From NCBI RefSeq assembly GCF_000002595.2, contig NC_057019.1, positions 4,510,880 through 4,574,879 of the forward strand: a DNA stretch of 64,000 nucleotides. The letters run 5' to 3'. The translations under genes were made by a program, and so were the position numbers. The notes below the pieces were generated by a model. That model made no database searches. It was not told the origin of the DNA and saw only the letters and a list, made by a program, of their open reading frames with translations. The stretch comes from Chlamydomonas reinhardtii. Lineage: Eukaryota > Chlorophyta > Chlorophyceae > Chlamydomonadales > Chlamydomonadaceae. Position 1 is the stretch's first letter. The number at the start of each line of letters is the position of its first letter. This document shows, in pieces, positions 45,757-55,944 of this stretch.

Positions 45757-46030
45757 CCCCCTACCCCCCCCCCCCGCCCGCACCTGTCCCTGCGCCTGTG
45801 CCTGCGCCCACACCCACGCCCACGCGCCCGCGCCCACGCCCACACCTGCGCCCGCCCACGCCCACGCCCATGCCCGCGCCCGTACACGCCCGCCCCAAAC
45901 CCACGTGCTCCATTGCCTGCCCCCGAACCCGCGCTCCTGCGCGCCCGCGCCCGCCGCGCCCGCGCTCACGCACGCCCACAGCCCGCCCACGCACACCCCC
46001 GCCCCCGCCCCTACACGCCCGCGCCGCCCG
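45757..46030. repeat. C-rich minisatellite
   Basis: Irregular 6- to 12-bp units of the CCCGCG, CCCACG and CCTGCG type. Any protein read from it is repeat-derived. Confidence 0.85.
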
Positions 46031-47282
46031 CCCCGCGGGAGCCGATCTGGCGCCCATAGCAAGCTATCGTTGTTGGCCCGGCCCAGCACAGCACGGCGGC
46101 AGGAAAGATTAAGCCTCTCCCTCACGAGTCGCGTCCAGTGGGCCCTCTTCTGGGCCGGCTTCCTCCTGAACTCTGCGCCCCCGCCGACCCTTACCTTGAG
46201 GTTGACTGCTGCTGCCGGCGCGCGAGCGGGGCAGCACGGAAGCTTGCCGCGTCGCTGCGAGCATTTAGCTCCTGTTGGAGCCCTTGTAAGCCCTTGTAGC
46301 GGCCGAAGTCGAAGACAGAATGACGATGGCCCGCAGCTTCCGCGGGCCGGTGAGGTGCCTGCCGCTGCAGCAGCACTCCTCCAAGTAAATGTTTTCAGCG
46401 CATTACTTGTAGGGTTTAAGCGCAGCCGTTCGCGTGGCCCGGATTCACGACATTCTTCAACTCCAATTTACAGTAGCAGGTGCTTAAATAGGTAAAGCCA
46501 TGTAAACAGCTGTACACCAGTGCTGTGAACGCGCCGAAAAAGGAAGATATGAGCCCGCGTCGCGCGTTGAAACTGAAAGCGCCATATTGCTGGCCACGAT
46601 TGCTGGCCCCGCAATCCGGTTCTTCCAGGTTCTTCGAACCTCTTCCCCCCCCGCCCCCCACCCAAACCTTCCTTCCTTCCTGCGACCCAGAACAGGACAG
46701 AAAGTTTGCTACCGTATACTGGCCAGCGAACATGCAGCAAGGGATGTGCGCTCGGACAATCAGGGGGTAGTGTGGGAGGGGTTCAGAGAAATGAAAGCTA
46801 GTGTGAATGCAAATGCTAGACGCCATCGAGTGCTCCAGGGTTATGCAAATGCGTGGTTTCAGTCGTGGAGAGAGCGCCTGCCCTGCCCCGCTTAACGGTA
46901 AGTTACAGTTGTTCCCCTCCCGCCCCCGGCCCCTATCCTACCTGTGGTGCGCCTGTGTGCCGCCTTCTCCGCACCCATGAACACGCAGCAGCCACGGCCC
47001 TGGCCGCTGGCAATAGCTGTGCTATGGGACAAGGTTAAGGCAGGTTGGCGAATTCCCGTAGGGTGCAGCTGCATTCCCAGACCCTAGACCTCATGACAAA
47101 CAATTTGCGACGGCAGTGCAATAGCCCCTAGGAGCAGAGTTGAATGGCTGCAACTCCTGCAAGCAAGGCAGGGGGTGGGTACATGGGATTTGAAAAAGGC
47201 AGGGGTGGGTTGGGCAAGTGCAGACTGTCAGGGGATGGGACAGCCAAAGGCCAGCGACCCTGCTGCTCACTGTGGTGGTGGT
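46031..47282. other. Mostly non-coding; possible orphan exon on minus strand
   Basis: On the minus strand 46197-46376 is open and reads HSVFDFGRYKGLQGLQQELN, ending at a good donor (CTCAAG|GTAAGG). It could be an exon, but its phase does not match the exon at 44176-44339 and no acceptor or start could be fixed. The rest holds an R1 copy (47022-47112) and nothing else recognisable. Confidence 0.35.
47022..47112 (+). repeat. Dispersed repeat R1, copy d (partial)
   Basis: AAGGCAGGTTGGCGAATTCC, GGGTGCAGCTGCATTCCCAG and ACAATTTGCGACGGCAG match copy a with a few changes. Confidence 0.7.
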
Positions 47283-47639
47283 CAGCAGCAGTAGTGATGC
47301 GTGTACTTTGCACGTGCGGCGTGCGGCGCGGCAATCCTCGCAACTACCAACACTTTAACTGACACACGGGGATCACAAACGGGCTTCCGCGCAACTGCCA
47401 ACGAACAGGGGCGGCACGTGTCGTGGCGGTTGGTGCGCAGCGCGAGTGGGAGCTGACAGTTGCGCGGGGGCGCGTGTGGGCAGCTGCTATGGAGTACGGC
47501 GGAGCTCGGCGGGGGTGGCGGTTGGCGCCCAGCACGAGTTGGAGTGTGTAGTTGGACAGCGAGGCGTGTGGGAAGCTGCAACAGAGTACGGCGGGCTTGG
47601 CGGAGGCTGGTAGTTGGCGCATTTTTTCCTGCGACTGGC

Positions 47640-47810
47640 CTTTGGAGGGATCTGCATCGGCCTCTGGAGGGCTCTGGCGAACTCTGAAAAGCTCTGGCAG
47701 GCTCTGAAGGGCTCTAGCGGGCTCTGAGGGGCTCTGGCGGGCTCTGAGGGGCTCTGGCGGGCTCTGGAGAGTTCTGGCGGGCTCTGAAGGGCTCAGTAGG
47801 GCGCTGGAGG
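47640..47810. repeat. GGCTCTG minisatellite (left arm)
   Basis: Repeats of GGGGCTCTGGCGGGCTCTGA-like units. A related short stretch occurs at 50030-50130 within the same arm. Mirrored at 61621-61791. Confidence 0.85.
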
Positions 47811-48954
47811 TTGGCAACCGACAAGGGTCCCCCCTGGAACTGGATGCGACCGCACGGGCTCCGCCCCTGTCCCTATGGGGGGAAGGGGCAATAAGCCAAC
47901 ACGACCGCCGCCTGTGCGCCCGGCCGCCGTGCATGCGGGTGCATGCTTGGCGGGCCAGTACCGAGTTAGCCCACTATCCAGTTGCAAAGGCCGCGGCAAC
48001 CCACACCATACCCAAAGCCAGGCGGCTATCAAGGAGTTGAAAAACTCCGTAGACGGCGTACCTCACCCTGGGCTTGATCTAGGGCAGGACCCCCGACCCG
48101 ACGTTGAATGGTTGGGCAGACCAGCGGTCCCATCGCACAGCCCAACGGTCGCACACCTACCGAAGGGCACAAGGGAAAAGACCTTCTCACCGCTCACATT
48201 ACACATGGAGGAGCGCCGGATGGGGCCCCGGGGAGCCTTCTGGGTCTTCTGGGGGAGCAGGGAAGGCCTTACTTGCCAACATCGTGTGCTGGCAATCAGT
48301 CTCCGGTCCAGTCTCCTGCAAAGGTCATTGCCCGGCCCTGCGCTCTTGCCCGTGCCCGTGACCATGCATGAGAGGGGCGGGTGTGCAGTATGGCTGGGTG
48401 ATTCCATCGGGTGGGGTCACGGCGGGCTGGGCTGGCGTATGGCACGCTTGCTGCCCCTTCCCACCCCCAGCTTAGACCAGTCCCCACTCCCACACCACAC
48501 CCGCCCCGGTGGATTCCTGCCCCACGGAGGCTGGCGGTTGGCGCGGTGCGTGAGTGGGAGTGCATAGTCGCGGGCGTGCCGTTTGGGAAGCTGTGTGTGA
48601 GCTGCGTGTAAACTCAGAGAGAAGCATGGGTCTGACCCCTGTCCATCGGCTGCTCTAAGCGCACACGGTTTCACACGGTTGACACGGGTACCTCCGCGGG
48701 GCGGCGCCCCCTGGCGCCGCGCCGCGTGTGAGTTCGTGTGAGGATGCGGATGAGTGCGACCTAGATGCTGGGGAAACATGTCCGGTTGCGCGGCGCGCGA
48801 AGCGCGCCGTGGCGGAGCGTTTGCCTCCCCCAGGCTGGTGGCGATTGGATCAGAGGGCACACGGTTTCACACGGCTGCCAAAGGGACGGTCGCTGCTGGG
48901 GCGGCGGCAGGGGGCTGAAGAGAAGGGACTCGCTGGAGTGCATGAGAGTCGCTG

Positions 48955-49075
48955 GTGTGCACGCGCGGGCGGGGCGCAGGGAAACTCGGCGGAAATTCGG
49001 CGAAAACTCGACAGAAACTCGCGCGAAACTCAGCCGAAACTCGGGCTAAACTCCGGCAAAACTCGCGAGTCGCAC
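48955..49075. repeat. AAACTCG minisatellite (left arm)
   Basis: About ten units of 10-12 bp based on AAACTCGGCG, lying just past the chromodomain frame. Mirrored at 60818-60938. Confidence 0.85.
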
Positions 49076-49144
49076 CAGACTGCGACAGCGTAAAAATAAC
49101 TATAGACTTTTATATATTTAGCGAGATATATTAACAGGAATGCA

Positions 49145-49774
49145 TCAGGTTGCTTTCATCGCCTTGCGCGGCGCGCGATAGGCGTCGGCGCTCAGGTCCT
49201 CCTGCAGCTGCTTCGCAGGCAGCCATTCCGCTTTCGGGAATCCCTTGAATTTCACTAAGAACTGTAACTTGCCGCCCACATACTTACTGGCCTCAAAACG
49301 CGACACATCAAAGTGTGTTTCGCCACGCACCTGCTCGCGCTTGCCACGCCTATTGCCGCGCTTGCCCACCGCAGGCTTCTTCGCGTGCGCCGGCGCGGCG
49401 GGTGGGTCTTGTGCTTCAATTGCGCGCGTGGCCTGCTGCTGAGTGGTCGCAAGAGCCCGAGCGACGCGCCGCACCTGGCGCTGCTCCTGCGCGGCCTCTG
49501 CCTGTCGCTTGGCCCCACCCGTCACCCTGTCTGTCACCTCACCACGCACCAACTGCATCTCTGACGGGCGGTACAGGCGCCGCTTGCCCTCCACAGCAAA
49601 GCGATAGCCCTCCTGCCGCGTCACGGTGTAGATCTGCTGTGAATATGTGGCCTTCTCCTTGTCAAACAGCGCCTTGCCCTCCAGCAATCGCACGCGGTCA
49701 CCTGGCTTGAATCCACTCACCACGCGCGCGTTCTTAGCACGCTGCCCCTTGTGCAGCGCCAGCATGTAGTCCAC
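49145..49774 (-). mobile_element. Fossil integrase tail with chromodomain (Polinton- or LTR-type element), left copy
   Basis: A 209-codon frame. The N-terminal part (GDRVRLLEGKALF, YSQQIYTVTR, RLYRPSEMQLV) resembles the SH3-like C-terminal domain of retroelement and Polinton integrases. The C-terminal part (FEASKYVGGKLQFLVKFKGF, EWLPAKQLQEDL) is a chromodomain, which in such elements directs insertion to chromatin. The catalytic integrase core and other element parts are not seen nearby, so this is a fragment of an old element. AT-rich sequence follows the frame. Confidence 0.65.
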
Positions 49775-50643
49775 ATCTGCGAGTGCCTCATCGGAAAAGG
49801 TGCCTCCTTAATAAAGCTGAGTCAACACCAAACACCAAAAGTTAGCTTCAAGTGCGTGTATTTTCCAGCGCTTCCTGCTGCTTTTAGGGTGGTATGGCAT
49901 CTGTGACACGGGCTGTTGGGCATAGCCATTCACACATTGGGACTATGTATGGGGGGCACAAACTGCTTTGATTAGACTCGCATGATTAAACGGGCTATTT
50001 AAGAGATTCAGGAGGGATCCGCATAGGCCTCTGGAGGGTCTGGCGCGCTCAGAACGGCCCTGGTACGTAGCCCTACCTGGCGGGCTCTGAGGGGCTCTGA
50101 ATGGCCCTGATGGGCTCTGGCGGGGCTTTGTTGTGTGAGTTTGGGTTTACCCGAGCGGATTGGGGGTGTTTGGGTTTGTCCGATTTCAAGTACTCTCTGA
50201 GGATGTTTGGCCTGTTTTGCATGCTTCCCCCCTCAGGCCGCGCGGAGTCTGCCGCTGCCGGCGAGTGACTTTCTCATGAATTGTTGCGGCTCACTTGGTA
50301 CGGGTTTAGTTACACACACACGCACACGTAAACAGGGTTATGCCTGCTAAGGTTGAGCCTGCTCAGGTTGAGACCGTGAAGGGCATGCTGTTTGCCATGG
50401 TCAAGGTGATGGCCCGGCTTAGCTTCAGGAGAGTTACGGACATGCGATACTTGCGGGCCCGGGCCAGAATCTTCCGGCTTGCTTCACACGCATGCCCTAC
50501 AATCCTGCCAACTACTGCCAGACGGCCCACCGCAAAACAGCTCCGTGCTTGACTGCAGGCCTGTTGCCGCTCTTGGTGCCGCGCTGTGCCAGCACGCCAG
50601 CAAACATACACACCGCTGCCGATAACTCCCTGCCTTGTCCGTT

Positions 50644-52088
50644 CTATTTCTCTCCCGCCAATGATGAAACGAACGTCACAGCATCAACAACACAACTGCA
50701 TGCGCGCCGACCGCACACTGCCGCCGCTGACCAGGGAGACAGCCCTACGCCGGGCCTGGCCGGCCCGTGGCCGCACCTTTGCCTCCTCCCCCGCCAGCAG
50801 CCGGCCCCGCAGTGCCACCGCCTCCATGCCCTCTGCCGCTGCCGCGGCCGCCGCCGCTGCCGGAGGCCGCACGGCCACGCTTGGGGCCACCGCCACTGCC
50901 CGTGTGCGCCGCGCCGCCCACGCGAGAGGCAGTGGGCACGGCAGCCGCTGGCAGCCCGGCCGCGACCGCGGGCCCAGCTGTGCCGGGCGACTTGGTGGAC
51001 CCGCCGGCGGAGGTTCCGGAGGCAGCGGGCGAGTGCGAGTCCGCCATGGTGGCCGCCGCCGCCCCCTCCTCCTCCGCCGCCGCCCCTGATTCCATGGGGC
51101 ACAGCCGCACCACCGGGCGCCGCCGCAGCCGCTGCGGCCACGCCCTTCGCGGCTGGCGCCACCGCCATGGCGTCGCCCTCGTCGCGTCCGCCGCTGCTGT
51201 TGCTGACAGTGTTCATGGCCGCCAGCGGGGCATCAGCCGCGCCCGCAGGATGCGCGGAGGCCGCCGCTGCTTCGTCGACGCCGCCGTCTCCTCCGGCCTG
51301 TCGGTGCAGAGCCAGTGCGACAGCGGGTTGCTGCTGAAATGATGACCCCCGCGAGGCCATCACCGGCAGGCGGTGGGCTGCTGCACCCGATCGCAACTCA
51401 GTCATCATCAGTGATGGACCGCCCGCAGCAGCCTAGAGGTAGTACAAATGCGCCGCTGCAAAAACATTCGCCCACCCCTCGCGCTGTGGCCCACTACCTG
51501 TAATTCAGGCCCTCACGGCGCCCACCTGCTGCTGCTGCGCCGCCGCCGCCGCTGCCGCCACCATGCCGCTTTGCGTGTCCGGCACCCGCTGTTGAGCAGA
51601 CGCCGCCGCCAGCAGCGGCGCGGAGGACCCGGTTCCATTCGCCCCTCGCCACCACCGCCGCTGCCGCCGCCGCCGATCTCATCGGCCTGCATGGTCAGGG
51701 TAAGGTGCGTGGCAGGGAGGGGTACACGCGTGTCAACCTTCACCCATCCCACATCATCAGTGTGTGGAGATGATGGCGACCGTCGGGCTGGCAGTGAGGT
51801 AGATGCGTGTACAGGTGTTCCAGGTCAACATGCAATCCTCAGCCATCCTGCGTCTCGCAGTTGGGTGTTTCCGAGCACGGCTCGCTGCTCTTGCGTTGTT
51901 TGACACATGTATGTGCAATGCCCCGTCAACAATGCCAGCCATGCCAGCCGGCAAGCCTAGCCAGCGCGGCATCCGGTCCTTCACACTCATGCGGCCTGCC
52001 CCCTTGCTGCATGGCACAGCCCAATCGGCCCCGCTCACCCACCTGCACGATCGCACGCATCTGGAGCCTCACCTGATCCTGGAATGGA
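50644..52088 (-). pseudogene. Left-arm copy of the 3' exons of the 55.9-kb gene
   Basis: Mirror of 57805-59249. It holds the exon for DQVRLQMRAIVQ (52043-52078), the Gly-rich and Gln-rich exon (51526-51686), and the terminal Gly/Arg-rich exon (stop near 50745). Exon one of that gene lies only in the centre on the right-hand side, so this copy lacks a 5' end. Confidence 0.5.
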
Positions 52089-52226
52089 ATGGGGCTGCGA
52101 GGTGCACCTGCACACGCAAGCATACCGTGTCAGTTCACCCCAGGGGTGCCCCTGGCTGCCCCTGGTTTACGCGCACCGCTACGCACTGCGCCCTGCTACG
52201 TACTGCACTCTCCTCTACATCGTGCC

Positions 52227-52292
52227 ATGGAAGACACATTGCGGCGGCTGTGCGGCTGTGCTGACCGTGGTGACGGGGGCGACTCCAGCACG
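52227..52292 (+). pseudogene. Left-arm copy of exon 1 of the small 56.7-57.7-kb gene
   Basis: Reads MEDTLRRLCGCADRGDGGDS and ends at a GTGAGC donor, identical to 57601-57666 on the minus strand. Its second exon is only partly copied at 52901-52940 (KRQAKRRVKI) and then diverges, so this copy is probably broken by the duplication breakpoint. Confidence 0.5.
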
Positions 52293-52895
52293 GTGAGCCT
52301 CGCGTGTTAGTATTGCTTTGGCTGCTGTCGGCCCTACCATCGGGGGCTTGCAGGGACCGTGTGCTGCCAGGGTGCGAGGTTCAGAGAATGGGGGTGGGGA
52401 GGCTGAGCTGATTGAGATGGTTTAAATTGCGCTTGGGGCCTGTGCAACGTCTTGCTGCAAAACCAGAGGGGTACAGTTGGAGGCGCTCAAACGTGGTCTG
52501 CGCTAGAGCTGGGCTGGAAGGGAGTTGTAATCGGACGCACACGCCGCGCACCTCATCCATGTCAAGCCATGGAACAAGTGGCTCGGCCCACAACCTGCCC
52601 CCATGAGCAGCACTCCGCATCGCAGTGCGGCGCACCACACGTGGTGATAACACCCCTGGTGTTCACGAAAAGCATTTGGTGCGCGCAGAATGATACGCTC
52701 AAGGAGAAGATCTGTGTTTCTTATGTGCATGTGTGTGAAGCAGGGCTGTGCTTTCCTTCTGCCGCTGCTACCGCTGCCACTGCTTCTCACAATGATGATT
52801 GCCAGTCATGAGTACCGTGCGATGATGTTTGCAATGGCTGGAGTGCAACCTGATTGTGCGCCGTGTTACCATACACTCTCTTCCTTTGGCAGCAG

Positions 52896-54265
52896 TGATG
52901 CAAAGAGACAGGCCAAGAGACGGGTCAAGATCAAAAAGGTGCATCTCGCCAACATGGTACTACAGCAACGCCGCCAAGCAGGCTCTCGGCCGCCCGCTCC
53001 CTGCCCGAAGCACACTGCACTTCTGAGCCAGCGCAGCAACACCCCCCCCACCCTCGTTCGATCTGCCTCGCCACCCGGCGGCAGCATCCACCCCGTCTTC
53101 CGCCCTCCCGCCCCACGCCCGACACACGCCCAGCGGCTCACCAACGGCAACACGACGCGACACCGACACGTAACATACACCTGCACCTGCCACGCTGGGC
53201 CGCACACATCGTACACCTCCTATCGCCTACCTCCCACCGCCAGCATCCTACGTCCTACCTAGCCCGCCTCCCGAGTCCTTACACGCCCCACCCCTAGCTT
53301 GCCACCCGCGTCGCCTGCACTTCCTCCTCGAGCTCCCCGACGCCGCCATGTCATCGGCACTCATGGGTCGCTGCTCCACCCACCGCGGCCGCGCTACCGC
53401 CCCGCTGCGCACGTCTCTCGTCTCCGTGAGGAACACCCGCATGACGGGCGGGGGCGGCACGGGCGCCGCCTGGCCTGAGCGGTTGGGGACGGGCGTGTGG
53501 CTTGGCGGCTGGCCGTGGCGGAGGCGCCGCTGCCGGGCCAGGAGCAGGTTGTGCTGGTTGGGAGCGCCTGGGGGGGGGTACACGCATTTAGTTTACGAAG
53601 TGAAGGCGTAGTCAGGTACACAGGTGGTCCATGGGGCGGGGCGAAAGGCGAGGTGGAGGGGTCAGACGCTGATGCGTGCGACGCGAGGACAAAGCATGGC
53701 CTCCGGTCTAGTAGGCAGTGCCGGGCGAGAGGTGTGCGGGCCTGCGCTACCCAGCTGCCCACCCCCTGATGCCTCCCCGACGGCCTTAGCTACCCAGCCA
53801 CCTCCCTCATTCTCAAGGTACACTGCCCCCGCAAAACCGCCGCCCTCTGCAGTCCCTGCACCCATCCACCTGGCAGCACGAGGAGCAGCACCCAACCCAT
53901 GGCCGTCAGCCCGGAGCCCCGGAACCCGCGCCCGCCACCCGCACCTTGTTGGATGCCGCGGACCACGGCGCCCTGTGACAGGCAGGGCAAATGAGTGACA
54001 GAAAGGGGGGCTGGGAGTTAGGCGGAGCGGGAGCAGAGAGCGGACGTGCCAAAGGTCCTGCAGGGCTGCGCGTGGACCCTCTAGCTTTCTCCCGCCCAGC
54101 CACTCACAGCTGCGCGGGGCCTTTTGGAAGGCAAGCCGGGAATGTTGCAAGTTCGCTTAAACCGTGATCACGATTGAGAGCCAACAAGCTCTCAGCGGGC
54201 AGTGGCATGCCTGCGCAAGCCTGACTCTAGCATCCGACGTCCCCCTCACCTCAGACTCGCCGCCT
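52896..54265. other. Centre of the inverted duplication, left part; no clear gene
   Basis: After about 45 bp with patchy similarity to 56850-56890 the sequence is unique. Frames on both strands around 53250-53600 are open but show no domain; the minus strand contains FLTETRDVRS without convincing splice partners. A C-rich patch is at 53090-53290. Confidence 0.45.
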
Positions 54266-55176
54266 TCATGGGTCACCAGGCTCCCTCAGGATCGCCTCCA
54301 GGTCCGCCAGGCCCTGGTACCACCACTCCTCCGCCACCCAGCGCCGAAGGTGAATAGGCATCGGGGGGATGCCCAAGGCGCGCCAGAACCTCGCATGCGT
54401 AAGGCGGTAACCTCCGTTGTCTGTGCTGTTGAAGGGGAAATCGAGTCGGCATGGGCCTCGGGTCCTTCGGGGCCCCCCGATGTACCCGCAACCGAAATCG
54501 AAAAAAGCCAACCGCTGCTGGTCCTTACACTACTGAAATCACTCCAGACGGCTCCAGAAACCATGATGGGGCCCCCAAAACCGGCCCAAAACTCACACTC
54601 ACGAGGCCGGTCGACTTCCGGATCCGGATCCATGCCGACTCCAAAATAAAAAAAAGGCGGGCTTGCTCCGACGGTAGCGACGACGCCAAACGCAGCGGCT
54701 ACCATGGGCGCAGCGTTCGCGAAGGCCAGCAGGGTGAACAGGCCGGCAGCAAACATCGGACCATTCTCAAGTAGGCTCGTGGGCAGGCTCTTGAGTAGGG
54801 CGCTCAGCTTCTCCGTAAAGCCAGCGGGGACGCCGCGGAGGGCGTCGGCCACCACGGAGAAGCCAGCAAACATCGCGATGCCCAGCACAAAGAAGCCAGC
54901 AAACATCGCGCCGGCCTGGACCAGAGCTACTTTCGTTTGCCCGGCCGCTTGAATCTTGGCGGCCTTAACCGTGGGGTCTTCGTTCTCGGGCTCCTCGTCG
55001 GCGGCGCCCCCGTGGCCACGAGCGCGGGGCGGAGGCATGCCGCTGTTTCCAGCACCAGAGCTAGTCCGCACATCGCGAGCCACGGGCCGCGAACGCGTGA
55101 TGGATCGCCGGTGAATGGCGCCGGAAGGCGCCGAAGCAGAGCACTGCATGAAACGGGAGAGCATACTGGTTGTCAT
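54266..55176 (-). CDS. Plastid-type membrane protein, unknown function, 242 aa
   Basis: Two exons join in phase: 54603-55176 (donor CCTC|GTGAGT) and 54266-54420 (acceptor GCACAG|AC). The N-terminus (MTTSMLSRFMQCSASAPSGA, Arg/Ser-rich, no acids for 50 residues) looks like a chloroplast transit peptide. An acidic linker (DEEPENEDP) precedes a helix and two hydrophobic segments, about 88-110 (GAMFAGFFVLGIAMFAG) and 139-171. The C-terminal exon reads YRLTHARFWRALGIPPMPIH and WVAEEWWYQGLADLEAILRE. I do not recognise the family. The gene lies wholly in the unique centre of the inverted duplication. Confidence 0.65.
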
Positions 55177-55944
55177 ATTGAGCGCAGCAGGCAGAACAGC
55201 GGTCGGCTTTGAAAAACTAGCGTATTCATGCCATTTGCGGTCTTTCCATTCGCTGCGCCCAAATTCTTGCGCAATGTCCTAAATGTGAAGCACAGGAGCC
55301 GGGAGCGCACAGTGCTTTAAGAATGGCGTAGCGCACCTGGCTCCAAGTCCATTCTCTGCGCCGCGCGAGGGACAGCTGCGGCGTGCTGACTGGAGCGAGC
55401 TGAAGGTAAAAGGTGGCAGGTCGCGAGTGGCTCCCGTGGAGTGAAAAGGGCAGAGCGAGGCGTGCGCGAGGCATATTGTGGAGACGGGAGCGAAGAAAGC
55501 GGGCTCTTGCCGAGCGCGGACCTTTTGCCGAAGTCTTGGCGTTTGGGGCTCGCGGGCTTGTGGGCTGTTTGTGAAGAAGCGTATGAGTTCTGCGTGAATG
55601 CGCGGAAGTGTAGACGGAACTTTACCAAAAGTTCCGCGCAACATGGGGAAACGCGGTCTCGGAGTAAACGGGGTTGCCCCCCCCTCCAGGGGACGAGCGT
55701 CAGTGAGCCCAAGTCAAGCAAACACGCCAGAGATAATTCTAGCGCCATACACAGCATAAATATAAACCAACACACTACTCGCTGTCGCGCGAGACTGAGT
55801 TTGACTGCCAACACCAACTCAACATGGCTGTGCGGGCTCGCCCGAGCTTGCTGACTTTTGCTGAGACAATTTGAGCATGCAAGTAAGATCCTGGCGCTGA
55901 GCGCAGGCATTCCTAGGGCGCGCGGCTCAGAATTGCGCGCAAAG
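55177..55944. promoter_or_regulatory. Divergent promoter region
   Basis: 768 bp between the starts of the minus-strand membrane-protein gene (55176) and the plus-strand gene (55945). AT-rich words (ATACACAGCATAAATATAAA at about 55747-55766) lie in the middle and may be core-promoter elements. No coding signal. Confidence 0.45.

Larger units (their letters stand above)
47283..52895 (+). repeat. Left arm of a giant inverted duplication
   Basis: Reverse complement of 56998-62148. For positions from 48589 inward the coordinates sum to 109893; outside the second gap they sum to 109431, because 562 bp here (48027-48588) are represented by 100 N in the right arm. Nearly identical: one substitution was noted (51283 region, GACGCC against GACACC). 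Outer edge at CAGCAGCAGTAGTG, inner edge at TTTGGCAGCAG. Two direct copies of GCACACGGTTTCACACGG lie near 48660 and 48860. Confidence 0.95.

Noticed and set aside
45496-46125. 209-codon minus-strand Gly/Ala/Trp-rich frame
   Set aside because: Mostly read from the C-rich minisatellite; no domain.
53248-53611. Overlapping plus- and minus-strand frames in the centre
   Set aside because: No domain, no consistent splice partners, and strong compositional bias; not called as genes.
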